Shown here: positions 1-9,420 of the stretch, one piece after another
Layout of the letters: the number at the start of each line of letters is the position of its first letter
Numbering within the stretch: position 1 is the first letter of the stretch
Assembly (NCBI RefSeq): GCF_024518675.1
Contig: NZ_JANIGL010000001.1
Span: 744,001-808,000, forward strand
Direction of reading: 5' to 3'
Source of the DNA: Pseudoalteromonas shioyasakiensis
GTDB lineage: Bacteria; Pseudomonadota; Gammaproteobacteria; Enterobacterales; Alteromonadaceae
Length of the DNA stretch: 64,000 nucleotides
The notes under the pieces: model-generated
What the model saw: only the letters and a program-made list of their open reading frames with translations
The model's database searches: none
What the model was told of the DNA's origin: nothing
Program-made: the position numbers and the translations under genes

Positions 1-455
1 GTAACTTGCGGTAATGGCGCACCAATTGATTTAAGCATTGCAGTACCACCGGCAGCTTCGGCTGGAAAGAACTTTAAAAACTTAAAACCATGGCTTGCTA
101 GTTTCATCACTTCGCTTGGCGTTGCTGCGCCCGGCAAAAATGGAATATCGCTATCTTTAGCTAATGCTAAAAGCTCGTCGTTGACACCTGGGCTCACCAT
201 AAAGTCAGCACCTGCAGCCACAGACGCATCAAAGCTTGCTTTATCAATGACTGTGCCTGTGCCGACATAGGCTTCTGGTACTTCTGCTTTCATCAACTTG
301 ACAGCTTCTGCTGCAATTGGCGTACGCAATGTAATTTCCAATGCTTTTAGGCCGCCGTTATAAAGTGCTCTGGCGAGCGGTGCAGCATCTTCAAGCTTGT
401 CTATCACCACAACTGGCACAACGGGTGCCGATGATAAGATTTTTTCTATGCTCAT
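1..455 (-). CDS. eda: KDPG aldolase (Entner-Doudoroff), 3' end missing
   Basis: This is 2-keto-3-deoxy-6-phosphogluconate aldolase, which splits KDPG into pyruvate and glyceraldehyde 3-phosphate in the cytoplasm. I read the minus strand from an ATG at 455; the frame stays open to the window edge, so about 151 N-terminal residues are visible and the C-terminus lies outside. Visible family features are the catalytic glutamate segment LEITLRTP near residue 40 and the Schiff-base lysine segment FKFLKFFPAEA near residue 130. It begins 34 bp after the edd stop, so edd-eda is an operon, the usual arrangement. The family call is very secure. Confidence 0.95.
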   Translation of the reverse strand, partial: MSIEKILSSAPVVPVVVIDKLEDAAPLARALYNGGLKALEITLRTPIAAEAVKLMKAEVPEAYVGTGTVIDKASFDASVAAGADFMVSPGVNDELLALAKDSDIPFLPGAATPSEVMKLASHGFKFLKFFPAEAAGGTAMLKSIGAPLPQV

Positions 456-489
456 TGTATGTCCTCATTACCCTGTGAATGGCTAATTA

Positions 490-2340
490 TTATTCTATTC
501 CAAACGCACTAGCGCCTAGGTCTGCGCTACTTACAATGTTTCTGAATCCTTCAAACAACTCACGGCCAGTACCAAACGTTAACGCAGCTGGACTAAGTTG
601 TAATTCGCGTTCAGCAAGTTCTTCATCACTTACATGCAGTTTCAAAATACCTGCAGGCGCATCAAGAGTGACTAAATCGCCCTCATGAATTTTTGCAATA
701 ATGCCACCTTCAACCGCTTCAGGCGCTAAGTGAATTGCAGCGGGCACTTTACCAGATGCACCTGACATACGACCATCAGTAACAATCGCCACTTTGAAGC
801 CCTGATCCTGCAATGTAGCCATAACTGGTGTTAGCTTATGTAATTCAGGCATGCCCTTGGCTTTCGGGCCTTGCTCTTTTAATACCGCAATGAAATCTTG
901 GTTCAGTTCACCGCGAGAATAAGCTTCTTGTAATGCACCTTGCGAACTAAACACTTTAGCTGGCGCGGAGACAACTTGATGCTCTGTAGCCACTGCTGAC
1001 ACTTTGATAACAGCTTTACCTAAATTGCCAGTTAATAGCTGTAGGCCACCTTGTTTGCTAAACGGATTATCAACTGGGCGAAGTACTTCTTCATCGAGTG
1101 AATTTTCAGGACAAGGCACCCACTTTACTTTGCTCGGGCCTGAGCTGTCAGTCATGATCAAGTTGTTGTCGGTGTCTAAACGTGGCTCTTGTGTATAAGC
1201 TTCAAGGCCTTCACCCACAATCGTCTTAACGTCATTATGTAAGAAACCCGCTCCTACTAATTGCTTCATTAAGAAACCCATACCGCCAGCAGCTTGGAAA
1301 TGGTTAACATCAGCAGAGCCATTTGGGTAAATACGGGTTAATAGTGGTACCACTTCAGATAAATCTGACATGTCTTTCCACGTTAATTGCACACCTGCCG
1401 CTTTAGCTATAGCCACTAAGTGAATTGCATGGTTAGTAGAGCCACCCGTTGACAGCAAACCAACTAAGCCATTAATAATGGTTTTTTCAGTAACTACATC
1501 AGCAAGTGTATTAGCATCTTTAGTTTGAATTAGCTGCTTCAGCATAGTTTCAACTGCGTTGCCAGTTAAGCCGTCACGTAATTCGGTGTATGGGTTAATG
1601 AAAGAGCTGCCTGGTAGGTGTAGCCCCATGATTTCCATTAACATTTGATTCGAGTTGGCTGTACCATAGAAAGTACATGTACCAGCACTGTGATAGGATG
1701 CGCTTTCAGCTTCTAAAAGCTCATCACGGCTCACTAAACCTTGAGCAAATTTTTGACGTACACGCGCTTTTTCTTTATTTGGGATACCTGATTGCATCGG
1801 GCCAGCTGGTAAAAAATACACAGGTAAGTGACCAAATGATAAGGCACCAATCAATAGACCAGGGACAATTTTGTCACATACACCTAAACAGAATACGCCG
1901 TCAAATACATCGTGCGACAGTGATACCGCTGTGGACATTGCAATAACATCCCGAGAAAAAAGCGATAACTCCATGCCATCACGCCCTTGAGTTACCCCAT
2001 CACACATAGCAGGTACACCACCGGCTACTTGTGCAGTTGCATCATATTTGGTCGCAATGTCTTTAATTAAATCAGGGAAATCTTTATATGGAACATGCGC
2101 AGAAAGCATGTCGTTATATGAATTGATAATAGCCAAGTTTGGCTGCTCGTCTGCTTTTAAGCGAGCTTTGTCATCGCTGCTACATGCAGCCATAACGTGG
2201 GCAATATTTCCGCAACCTAGACCTGCACGTACTCTTGTTTGTTTTTTTGCGTGATTAATACGATCTAAATAGGCTTGGCGGGTTGTTTTACTGCGTTCGA
2301 TAACGCGTTCGGTGACTTCTTGAATACGAGGATGCAACAT
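490..2340 (-). CDS. edd: 6-phosphogluconate dehydratase
   Basis: Edd dehydrates 6-phosphogluconate to KDPG, the first committed step of the Entner-Doudoroff pathway; it is a cytoplasmic iron-sulfur enzyme of the IlvD/Edd family. The 616-residue protein shows the family cysteine segments [17 protein letters not shown] and [13 protein letters not shown]. The frame could open 27 codons further upstream at 2421. I chose the ATG at 2340 because [17 protein letters not shown] aligns with the start of known Edd proteins and the extra residues would run into the operator region. It is the first gene of edd-eda, preceded by two perfect TGACACCGGTGTCA palindromes at 2477-2490 and 2510-2523, so a LacI-type repressor, probably the neighbour at 2766, should control it. 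Confidence 0.95.
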   Translation of the reverse strand: MLHPRIQEVTERVIERSKTTRQAYLDRINHAKKQTRVRAGLGCGNIAHVMAACSSDDKARLKADEQPNLAIINSYNDMLSAHVPYKDFPDLIKDIATKYDATAQVAGGVPAMCDGVTQGRDGMELSLFSRDVIAMSTAVSLSHDVFDGVFCLGVCDKIVPGLLIGALSFGHLPVYFLPAGPMQSGIPNKEKARVRQKFAQGLVSRDELLEAESASYHSAGTCTFYGTANSNQMLMEIMGLHLPGSSFINPYTELRDGLTGNAVETMLKQLIQTKDANTLADVVTEKTIINGLVGLLSTGGSTNHAIHLVAIAKAAGVQLTWKDMSDLSEVVPLLTRIYPNGSADVNHFQAAGGMGFLMKQLVGAGFLHNDVKTIVGEGLEAYTQEPRLDTDNNLIMTDSSGPSKVKWVPCPENSLDEEVLRPVDNPFSKQGGLQLLTGNLGKAVIKVSAVATEHQVVSAPAKVFSSQGALQEAYSRGELNQDFIAVLKEQGPKAKGMPELHKLTPVMATLQDQGFKVAIVTDGRMSGASGKVPAAIHLAPEAVEGGIIAKIHEGDLVTLDAPAGILKLHVSDEELAERELQLSPAALTFGTGRELFEGFRNIVSSADLGASAFGIE

Positions 2341-2476
2341 AAAATTCGACTCATCTCTATGGTTAGAGGATAAAGGCTCAGTGGCAACCACATACTCCAC
2401 GAATGTAATTGCACTGAGCATCTTTGATTTACCCGTTCAAAGGTATACGTTGTCAGGTTGTCTCTCACAATCAACC

Positions 2477-2490
2477 TGACACCGGTGTCA
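2477..2490. promoter_or_regulatory. LacI-type operator, copy 1 upstream of edd
   Basis: A perfect 14-bp palindrome, TGACACCGGTGTCA, with a central CG as in most LacI-family operators. It lies about 137 bp upstream of the edd start. An identical copy follows 33 bp away, about three helical turns, which suits cooperative or looped binding. The same sequence occurs once before glucokinase at 5009. Assignment to the LacI-family gene at 2766-3779 is an inference from proximity. Confidence 0.8.
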
Positions 2491-2509
2491 CTGTATTAAC
2501 GCATGACTG

Positions 2510-2523
2510 TGACACCGGTGTCA
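2510..2523. promoter_or_regulatory. LacI-type operator, copy 2 upstream of edd
   Basis: Second perfect copy of TGACACCGGTGTCA, exactly 33 bp from the first centre to centre. The pair brackets or overlaps the expected edd promoter. An AT-rich stretch follows at 2524-2560. Confidence 0.8.
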
Positions 2524-2694
2524 ACCTTATCACTTAAATTTAGTATAATTATTTTAAATGACCAAATAATGAACACTTTTAATTTAAGAAAACACCGTAT
2601 CTCATCATGTAAATACAAATAACTCCTATTATCACTGTGGTGTTTAATTACAAATATTCAATAACGAGGCAGGCACCACAATTAGAGATAGGCA

Positions 2695-2720
2695 TTGTCT
2701 GAGAAGCATGACTCAGACAA
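2695..2720 (-). terminator. Hairpin 3' of the LacI-family gene
   Basis: A 9-bp perfect stem, TTGTCTGAG against CTCAGACAA, with an 8-nt loop lies about 45 bp downstream of the LacI-family gene ending at 2766. There is no clear T-run, so it is a weak candidate for a factor-independent terminator. It could instead simply separate the glk-lacI unit from the edd promoter. I see nothing else in the rest of 2524-2765. Confidence 0.35.
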
Positions 2721-2765
2721 AGTAAATTAGATAATAGCAGTTCAGTGACTACACGAGCCTGATTG

Positions 2766-3779
2766 CTATTTGATTTGTGCAGTTGACTCGCGGGTGATTA
2801 AACGCGCCTCAAGCGTCACTTGATAAGGCGCCTCTTGTGGCTCAGCAATATGCTCAATCAGTTTGGTAACCGCTTGCTTTGTCATATCTTCCACTGGCTG
2901 AGCAATGGTTGTTAACCCAGGCCAAATATGGCGTGCAATCGGGGCATTATCAAAGCCGGCAATCGATATATCATCAGGCACCTTCAATTGGCGCTGAGTT
3001 GCTAATTTAAGTACCGCAGCAGCCATGTAGTCATTTGATGCAAAGACTGCCGTAGGACGTGGGGTTAAATCTAAAATACTGCGTGCACTATCAACACCGG
3101 AGTGATAACTAAAGTTACCCTCTTCAACCAAACGCTCATTAAATTCAACACCATGGGTGTTTAATGCTCTGAGGTAACCTTTAAAGCGTTGCTCAGTGGC
3201 ACTGTGATCTGGGTGACCTTTGATAAATGCAATTGATTTATGACCCAAACGGATTAAATGCTCTGTAATTTCAAACGCGCCCTGTTCATCGTTACTACGA
3301 ACAGAAATTGACTCATCCTCTAAAACAGCTGACGCTACACGTGCATAAGGAATATTTTTAGTTTTGAGGAAATCGACTAACAATTTAAAGTCAGAAAAAG
3401 GCGGTGTGAGTACTAAACCGTCTAAACGTGACGTTTGAATTAATTGTTCAATATTACTAATTAACTCTTCGCCACGTAAATCACATGGGTGAATCAATAA
3501 ATTATAGTTGTTCTCTTGGCAAGCAGCTAAAGCACCTGTTTGCACGCGAGTGATATAACTTTTACTTGGATTATCGTAAATACAGCCAATAATAAAGCTA
3601 CGGTTTTGCGCTAACCCACGGGCAATTGGATTGGGGGTGTAATCAAGCTCTTTAAATACCTTAAGAACTTTTTCACGGGTCGCATCGCTCACATTAGGTT
3701 CATTATTTAAAACCCGAGAAACGGTCTTTTTAGACACGCCAGCATAACTTGCGACACTATTTATAGTTACTTTTTTCAT
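2766..3779 (-). CDS. LacI-family transcriptional regulator of the glucose/Entner-Doudoroff locus
   Basis: This is a 337-residue LacI/GalR-family repressor. Residues 1-25 form the helix-turn-helix (INSVASYAGVSKKTVSRVLN), residues 45-60 the hinge helix (PNPIARGLAQNRS), and the rest is a periplasmic-binding-protein-like effector domain ending in RLITRES. It starts 36 bp after the glk stop, so glk and the regulator are likely co-transcribed. Identical TGACACCGGTGTCA palindromes before glk and edd make it the best candidate for their repressor, with a glucose- or Entner-Doudoroff-derived effector. Family is certain; the regulon is inferred. Confidence 0.9.
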   Translation of the reverse strand: MKKVTINSVASYAGVSKKTVSRVLNNEPNVSDATREKVLKVFKELDYTPNPIARGLAQNRSFIIGCIYDNPSKSYITRVQTGALAACQENNYNLLIHPCDLRGEELISNIEQLIQTSRLDGLVLTPPFSDFKLLVDFLKTKNIPYARVASAVLEDESISVRSNDEQGAFEITEHLIRLGHKSIAFIKGHPDHSATEQRFKGYLRALNTHGVEFNERLVEEGNFSYHSGVDSARSILDLTPRPTAVFASNDYMAAAVLKLATQRQLKVPDDISIAGFDNAPIARHIWPGLTTIAQPVEDMTKQAVTKLIEHIAEPQEAPYQVTLEARLITRESTAQIK

Positions 3780-3815
3780 CCAAACTTCCCAATGTCACCC
3801 TTATAAAGCGATGCG

Positions 3816-4817
3816 TTATGCCTGCTCATTTACATGCAAGCAGGCTGCTGCACCAATAAGTGGAATATTACCCTGTATAACTAAAGTTACCGGTATTTGG
3901 CTTACGTATTGCGACATAATGCCTTTTGCAGTAAAACGTTCAACAAATCGACTTGCGAGAAGGCGCTCTTGCATACGAGGTAAAATCCCCCCGCCGATAA
4001 ACACACCACCTAGCGCACCAAATGTCAGGGCTAAATCCCCTGCTACACTGCCAATCCAATCACAAAATTGATTAAGAGTTGCATCACAAACAGGACATTC
4101 ACCGCTATTAGCCAATTCACTAATTTGTGCAGCGGTTAAATTTTTTGCTTCAACACCCTTAACAGCGGCCATCGCTTGGTAGAGGTGACTAATACCCGGG
4201 CCTGAAAAGACCGTTTCAACCGATACATGTGGCAACTGCTTGCGCAGTTCATTGATAAGTTGTGAGTCAAGCTCATTAACTGATGCTAGGCTAATATGAC
4301 CAGCTTCACAGCTAAGTACTGCGCTACCTTGGTTACTTCTGACTAAACTTGCCGCCCCAAAACCTGTGCCAGGTCCCATAACAGCAATCGTTGCATCAGC
4401 ATCGGCTTGACCGGTTTTAACAGTAATATTTTGCTGTAAATCTAAATAAGGTGCAGCATAAGCAAACGCAGCAAAGTCATTAATTACTTCAAGCTGCGCT
4501 AAATTAAATTCCGACTTAACTTGCTCAACGCTAAAATGCCATCCTAAGTTGGTAAGGTGGACCTGCCCAGCTTTAATAGGGCCTGCAACGGCAAGGCATG
4601 CGCGAGTTGGCTGGATATGGCTCACTTGCGATAAATAATGAGTAAGTGCAGCTTCTAAAGAAGCAAAATCAGCGCTAGGAAATGTGATATTATGCTCAAT
4701 AACAAATTGGTTAAGCTCAGGCTTGAACGCCGTAATTAAAGCAAAACGAGCATTAGTGCCGCCGATATCGGCAACTAAAATGGGGGCGAATTCTGTATTT
4801 GGCTTGCAACTGTTCAT
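3816..4817 (-). CDS. glk: Glucokinase
   Basis: Glk phosphorylates glucose with ATP to glucose 6-phosphate, feeding the Entner-Doudoroff enzymes encoded next door. The 333-residue protein has the N-terminal phosphate motif ADIGGTNARFAL (about residues 16-27), the second phosphate motif VMGPGTGFGAA and the CEAGHISLA segment, all typical of bacterial hexokinase-type Glk of the E. coli class. A purine-rich ribosome site (AAGAGAAA) precedes the ATG at 4817. It heads a likely operon with the LacI-family gene downstream, and a TGACACCGGTGTCA operator lies about 190 bp upstream. Confidence 0.95.
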   Translation of the reverse strand: MNSCKPNTEFAPILVADIGGTNARFALITAFKPELNQFVIEHNITFPSADFASLEAALTHYLSQVSHIQPTRACLAVAGPIKAGQVHLTNLGWHFSVEQVKSEFNLAQLEVINDFAAFAYAAPYLDLQQNITVKTGQADADATIAVMGPGTGFGAASLVRSNQGSAVLSCEAGHISLASVNELDSQLINELRKQLPHVSVETVFSGPGISHLYQAMAAVKGVEAKNLTAAQISELANSGECPVCDATLNQFCDWIGSVAGDLALTFGALGGVFIGGGILPRMQERLLASRFVERFTAKGIMSQYVSQIPVTLVIQGNIPLIGAAACLHVNEQA

Positions 4818-5008
4818 GTTTTCTCTTTTGTCTAAGCGGTTTATTTAATAGCTATAACCAAGCTTATTATTATAGTTTCAACGGCTTTGCCATCGCTATG
4901 AGATAAACTTTGAGCTATCACCTCAAAGTAGCTATCCTAGTAAAAAATGCTGCCCTAAAATGGGCAGCCAATACGTTTTGACAACAAAATGATAAAACGC
5001 CGACATTA

Positions 5009-5022
5009 TGACACCGGTGTCA
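5009..5022. promoter_or_regulatory. LacI-type operator between glk and the divergent lacI-family gene
   Basis: Third perfect copy of TGACACCGGTGTCA. It sits in the 324-bp divergent intergenic region, 192 bp from the glk start and 120 bp from the start of the regulator at 5142, so it could act on either or both. I see no other strong palindrome in 4818-5141. Confidence 0.75.
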
Positions 5023-5141
5023 GGTTCGGATCAATATAAATATTCAAATCCTGATAAATTGCTTGAAAAAATTAACAAATAAACGAAAATGGTACGAATT
5101 GTTAGCAGTTTGCTTACGTCGTCTCTTACTAGGTTGTATAT

Positions 5142-6161
5142 ATGAAAGGTAAAGCTACATCATTTGATATTGCCCATTATGCTGGGGTTTCGCAATCTAC
5201 AGTATCGCGAGCATTACGTAACAGCCCATTAGTTAACGAAGAAACACGTAAACGGGTTTTTGAAGTCGCAAAAGAGCTTAATTATAAAGTAGACAAAAAC
5301 GCCAGTAATTTACGCACCCAACAAAGCAGTACCCTCGCCCTATTGTTATTTGAAGATCCAACCGCAGACGACTCTCAAATCAACCCTTTTTTTCTCGCTA
5401 TGCTTGGCAGTATCACTCGCGCATGCGCCAGTGAAGGCTATGATTTACTGGTTTCTTTTCAGTCCACCAGTGCAGACTGGCAAGCCGATTATGAAGACAG
5501 TCATCGCGCTGATGGTATCATCTTATTAGGTTATGGTGATTATGTAGATTACCAAGCTAAGTTTAGAAGCCTAATAGATCAAAACACTAAATTTGTCTGT
5601 TGGGGAGCCAGTGTTGATAACCGCCCTGACTTGACTGTAAGCTGTGACAACTATGGCGGTGGTAAACTGGCTGCCGAGCATTTATTAAAAATCAATCGTA
5701 AAGATTGCGCCTTTATCGGTGATGCCTCTGAGCACAGCCCTGAATTTTTTGCCCGCTACCAAGGCTTCAAAGACGAATTTACTCGTCATGGTGTCACTTT
5801 AAGTGAACGAAAAATGGCCAATGCAATCTCCACTGAAGAGTCTGGTTATCACGCTACTCGTTCATTAATCGCTAATAATATCGCGTTTAATTCGTTGTTT
5901 GCTGCCAGTGATTTAATAGCCATCGGCGCTATTAGGGCATTAAAAGAAGCTGGTATCAAAGTACCTGATGATGTACATGTTGTTGGCTTTGATAATATTG
6001 CCGTTGCCAGCTTTACCAACCCCCCACTAACTACAGTACAACAAGACACAACCCTTGCAGGTCAAATGCTGGTAAATAATTTACTCAAGCTGATACGCGG
6101 TGATGAAGTTGAAAACACTTTACTACCACCACGATTGATCATTCGCGGTTCAAGTGTTTAA
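5142..6161 (+). CDS. LacI-family transcriptional regulator (orphan)
   Basis: A 339-residue LacI/GalR-family protein. The helix-turn-helix is at residues 7-30 (FDIAHYAGVSQSTVSRALRN), the hinge near residues 50-60 (VDKNASNLRTQQS), then a sugar-binding-type effector domain with the usual ASDLIAIGAIRALKEAG and GFDNIAVASFTNPPLTT segments and a C-terminal RLIIRGSS. It is divergent from glk and stands alone; no sugar gene is adjacent on its own strand. It overlaps the convergent gene at 6158 by 4 bp. Its target is unknown. It is a candidate for the maltodextrin regulator, since that locus has operators but no regulator gene in this window; that link is speculative. Confidence 0.9.
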   Translation: MKGKATSFDIAHYAGVSQSTVSRALRNSPLVNEETRKRVFEVAKELNYKVDKNASNLRTQQSSTLALLLFEDPTADDSQINPFFLAMLGSITRACASEGYDLLVSFQSTSADWQADYEDSHRADGIILLGYGDYVDYQAKFRSLIDQNTKFVCWGASVDNRPDLTVSCDNYGGGKLAAEHLLKINRKDCAFIGDASEHSPEFFARYQGFKDEFTRHGVTLSERKMANAISTEESGYHATRSLIANNIAFNSLFAASDLIAIGAIRALKEAGIKVPDDVHVVGFDNIAVASFTNPPLTTVQQDTTLAGQMLVNNLLKLIRGDEVENTLLPPRLIIRGSSV

Positions 6162-6922
6162 TCATCAGATGTGATTGCTTCTACTAAGGTGTTAAATTTG
6201 CTTTGTAATGCCACTGCATTTACATTTTTTTCAAGTTGAATATTGTACGATGCCTGTGGTGTTAACCATGAAAGCTGCGTAGATGCGTTACCTGCTTTAT
6301 CTTGCAATACATAAAGTACAGCAGGACTACCTTTAACTCGGTAATTTATTGTATCAGCGTCCATTACCGCCCCTGAGCTTTCATCAAATGCTTGAACTTC
6401 AATAACCACAACTTCATAGTCTGGGTGGGTAACTATGTATGTGAGTTGATCCCAGCCTTTGCCTGCAATAAAGTTTCCCCCCAAGTGTTTACTTTTCACT
6501 GTAAACTCTTTGTCTATTACAGACTCCAGGTTATCTATATCAGCAGCAAAGTTATTGACTAAATGGCTTTGATCATAATCTGATTGCTCAGCCAATATTA
6601 AAGGTTTTAATTTTTTTGAAAAAGTTTCGGTGTACTGCGTAAACCCTTCTATCCAAGTAGCTAAATCAATAACTTTGTCAGGCTCTACTAAAGCAAATCC
6701 ATTAACTTGAGTTTGTTTTGCCAATTCCACATAGTTAGAACCGTGAAAAATATCAGGGACTCTTTCTGGCTGCTTTGAAAAAGAAAACACCTGTGGTCCT
6801 TGCACGTGTTTGTTTTCCTCTAGAAATGGATTTGAACTAAAATCCACTTCTGCGCTAAATGTATTAATTGATAGCAAAGATATTAACGTTAAACCTGTCA
6901 TTAAAAAATTGGGGATTTCCAT
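6158..6922 (-). CDS. Putative exported protein of unknown function
   Basis: I do not recognise this protein. It is about 254 residues and begins with a Sec-type signal peptide (MEIPNFLMTGLTLISLLSI, then NTFSA before the mature EVDFSSNP), so it is probably periplasmic. The mature part is soluble and mixed alpha/beta in appearance, with no cysteine or clear motif. The frame extends to a GTG at 6934, but the ATG at 6922 is preceded by GGTGAAAAGTG and gives a better signal peptide, so I prefer it. The stop overlaps the stop of the convergent regulator by 4 bp. Confidence 0.7.
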   Translation of the reverse strand: MEIPNFLMTGLTLISLLSINTFSAEVDFSSNPFLEENKHVQGPQVFSFSKQPERVPDIFHGSNYVELAKQTQVNGFALVEPDKVIDLATWIEGFTQYTETFSKKLKPLILAEQSDYDQSHLVNNFAADIDNLESVIDKEFTVKSKHLGGNFIAGKGWDQLTYIVTHPDYEVVVIEVQAFDESSGAVMDADTINYRVKGSPAVLYVLQDKAGNASTQLSWLTPQASYNIQLEKNVNAVALQSKFNTLVEAITSDD

Positions 6923-7181
6923 ATCACTTTTCACCGTATAAATAACACACCCTAAAGTACCTTTATTGATACATAAAAGCCAGATAAATAGTGCTGCTTT
7001 TTTAATATTTTAGGCTAGAGTTATAAATCAAATCACACTAAGCAACACATTCAAAATATCTCTCAATCGATTATTTAACAAATCATAATTATTTACTATA
7101 TGATGGAATTAGATAAAACATTCACTAATAAGGGAGTTAGTTTTACTATTCGATTTTTCGAATACTAAAACGTTCAATACT

Positions 7182-8771
7182 ATGGCTTTTAAATCAAAAA
7201 AATACAGTATCGATTCTACTGACTACGAAATTGGGCAAGACAATGTAAGTAGATGGGGCATGGATATTCATAATACCGTATTTCTCACATCATTCGGTTT
7301 GTCTTTAGTATTCATCATTACCTTATTACTTTTAGAGCCTAGCGACGCAAAAGCTGCTATTGATGCCATCAAAGGCACGGTTCTTTCGAGTTTTGACTAT
7401 TTGTTCGTTTGGGGCGCTAACTTTTTATTGCTATTCGCTATTGTAGTTACCTTTTCACCATTAGGTAAAATTCGCTTAGGGGGCGATAAAGCCACCACCG
7501 ACTTTTCAACGGTGTCTTGGATTTCAATGTTATTTGCCGCAGGGATGGGAATTGGCTTGATTTTCTGGGGTGTTGCGGAGCCAACAGCGTTTTATACTAA
7601 TTGGTTTGGCACACCTTTAAATGCAGAGCCGTTTACTGAGCAAGGGCGAGAGCTGGCACTCGGGGCTACGATTTTTCACTGGGGGTTACACGCGTGGGCC
7701 ATTTATGGTGTGGTCGCCCTCTGTTTAGCTTATTTTGCTTACAATAAGGGCTTACCACTTTCTATGCGCTCGGTGTTTTATCCTATTTTTGGTGAGCGCG
7801 TTTGGGGTAAACTCGGTGATGTAATTGATGTACTCACTGTATTAGTGACATTATTTGGCCTATCAACCTCCCTTGGCCTTGGTGGTTCACAAGCCGCCAG
7901 TGGCATTAGTCATGTATTTGGCTTTACCAATAGTATTTACTTACAGCTGGGCATTATCGTTTTAATAATGGGCTTAGCAATTATTTCTGTTCTACGTGGT
8001 TTAGATGGCGGTGTAAAATTACTCAGTAATATCAACATGGTTATCGCAATAGCCTTTCTTATAATTATTACCCTGTTAAATTTCTCAACCGTGCTTGACT
8101 CTGCAATAACGGCAATGAGCTCATATGTGAAAAACATTATTCCATTGAGCCTTGTCAGTGGTCGTGAAGATACTACTTGGTTACATGGCTGGACTGCATT
8201 TTATTGGGCTTGGTGGGTCACGTATGCTCCGTTTTTTGGTATGTTTGTAGCGCGTATTTCAAAAGGACGAACTGTACGAGAGTTTTTACTCTGTGTGCTG
8301 GTTATTCCAACATTAGTCACTTCAGCATGGATGTCGGTGTTTGGTGGCGTCGCTATACAACAAGTCATTGATAAAGTGGGTCAACTTGGCTTGAATCAAG
8401 GTATTACGGATGTATCGTTAAGCTTGTTTTATATGCTTGATGCTTACCCGATGGGCGATGTACTTTCAATCATCGCAATTGCACTGATTATAGTGTTTTT
8501 TGTCACCACCTTAGACTCAGGCTCAATTGTCATAGATAGCATGACAGCAGGCGGTAAATTAGAAGTTCCTATAAAACAAAAGGTCGTTTGGGCTGTTATA
8601 ACAGGTGCTATAGCCATGGTAATGTTATGGATTGGTGGCACTGAATCGGTACAAGCATTGCAATCAATCACCATCATTGCCGCACTGCCCTTTACTATTA
8701 TTTTAGTACTCGGTTGTCTTAGTTTATTAAAAGGCATGTTGACTGAGGTTAATAAAGTCAAACATTACTAG
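7182..8771 (+). CDS. BCCT-family betaine/choline/carnitine-type transporter
   Basis: A 529-residue inner-membrane secondary transporter with about 12 membrane helices. The glycine-rich unwound-helix motif GMGIGLIFWGVAEP is at about residues 120-135. The signature helix-8 region (TAFYWAWWVTYAPFFGMFVA then RISKGRTVREF) is at about residues 340-370, as in the BCCT family, which imports quaternary ammonium compounds such as glycine betaine or choline. The substrate cannot be told from sequence. No Shine-Dalgarno sequence is visible before the ATG. A perfect 6-bp hairpin (ATTCGA-TTTT-TCGAAT, 7148-7163) sits 18 bp upstream and may influence translation. Confidence 0.92.
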   Translation: MAFKSKKYSIDSTDYEIGQDNVSRWGMDIHNTVFLTSFGLSLVFIITLLLLEPSDAKAAIDAIKGTVLSSFDYLFVWGANFLLLFAIVVTFSPLGKIRLGGDKATTDFSTVSWISMLFAAGMGIGLIFWGVAEPTAFYTNWFGTPLNAEPFTEQGRELALGATIFHWGLHAWAIYGVVALCLAYFAYNKGLPLSMRSVFYPIFGERVWGKLGDVIDVLTVLVTLFGLSTSLGLGGSQAASGISHVFGFTNSIYLQLGIIVLIMGLAIISVLRGLDGGVKLLSNINMVIAIAFLIIITLLNFSTVLDSAITAMSSYVKNIIPLSLVSGREDTTWLHGWTAFYWAWWVTYAPFFGMFVARISKGRTVREFLLCVLVIPTLVTSAWMSVFGGVAIQQVIDKVGQLGLNQGITDVSLSLFYMLDAYPMGDVLSIIAIALIIVFFVTTLDSGSIVIDSMTAGGKLEVPIKQKVVWAVITGAIAMVMLWIGGTESVQALQSITIIAALPFTIILVLGCLSLLKGMLTEVNKVKHY

Positions 8772-8778
8772 CTTTTAG

Positions 8779-8812
8779 AACCACAATTGATAAGCGCTTA
8801 TCAATTGTGGTT
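8779..8812. terminator. 34-bp perfect palindrome between convergent genes
   Basis: An uninterrupted 34-bp inverted repeat runs from AACCACAATTGATAAGC to its exact complement. It lies between the BCCT stop (8771) and the stop of the convergent membrane protein, whose TAA overlaps its last two bases. It could work as a bidirectional terminator. There is no long T-run on either side, so a protein-binding or recombination role is possible. Confidence 0.6.
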
Positions 8813-9254
8813 ACTTAGCACTTAATCTGGCCCAACTTTGATACGTTCCTAGCGCATATAACATGCCTATACTGAAGCAAATTGCAGAGCTTACCAGCCA
8901 AAATGTCAGACTGTTTTGTGGAAACATTGGCATAATAAACACAAAAGCCAGACCACGTAAAATATAGATGCTTGAAATAAGTATAAGTGCCACTCTGATT
9001 AAGGGTAATTTAGTTATAACATTTGCCCCCGACAAACCGTATATAGCCCAAACACTGAGAATAAATATTAATACTGAGGTAACTTGAGTAGGGTAACTGT
9101 GACCTGCTTCAGCCATTATAGCCATTTGCTCCCCTGCACCAAAAAACCGATACCAACTTGCGCCAAATAGAATACAGCCTAAATGTGCTAAGGCAGCCAC
9201 GGCACTAAAAATCGCGCCTAGTAATAGTGGTTTATTTACTAAAGCTCTAATCAT
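8811..9254 (-). CDS. Small integral membrane protein, unknown function
   Basis: A 147-residue protein with four predicted membrane helices (about residues 10-30, 55-75, 85-105 and 115-135) and almost no loops, so an inner-membrane protein. The segment LGCILFGASWYRFFGAGEQMA between helices 1 and 2 resembles small DoxX/DUF4345-like membrane proteins, but I cannot assign a family with confidence. It is monocistronic, convergent with the BCCT gene and divergent from the diguanylate cyclase. Confidence 0.7.
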   Translation of the reverse strand: MIRALVNKPLLLGAIFSAVAALAHLGCILFGASWYRFFGAGEQMAIMAEAGHSYPTQVTSVLIFILSVWAIYGLSGANVITKLPLIRVALILISSIYILRGLAFVFIMPMFPQNSLTFWLVSSAICFSIGMLYALGTYQSWARLSAK

Positions 9255-9420
9255 AAACTTAACTCCATTTTAAATATGGTGGGTACGCATTCTACAGTGA
9301 TTCAGTTGCTATAAAGCAAAACTATATTATTATTTTTAAACTAATCACTAAGAATTAGCTTGCTATTAAATAACTAATACCTAATCCTTAAAATATACTT
9401 ACTAAACGAGCAACACATAC

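Noticed and set aside
2341..2421. 27-residue N-terminal extension of Edd
   Set aside because: Not conserved in the family and encroaches on the regulatory region; the ATG at 2340 fits.
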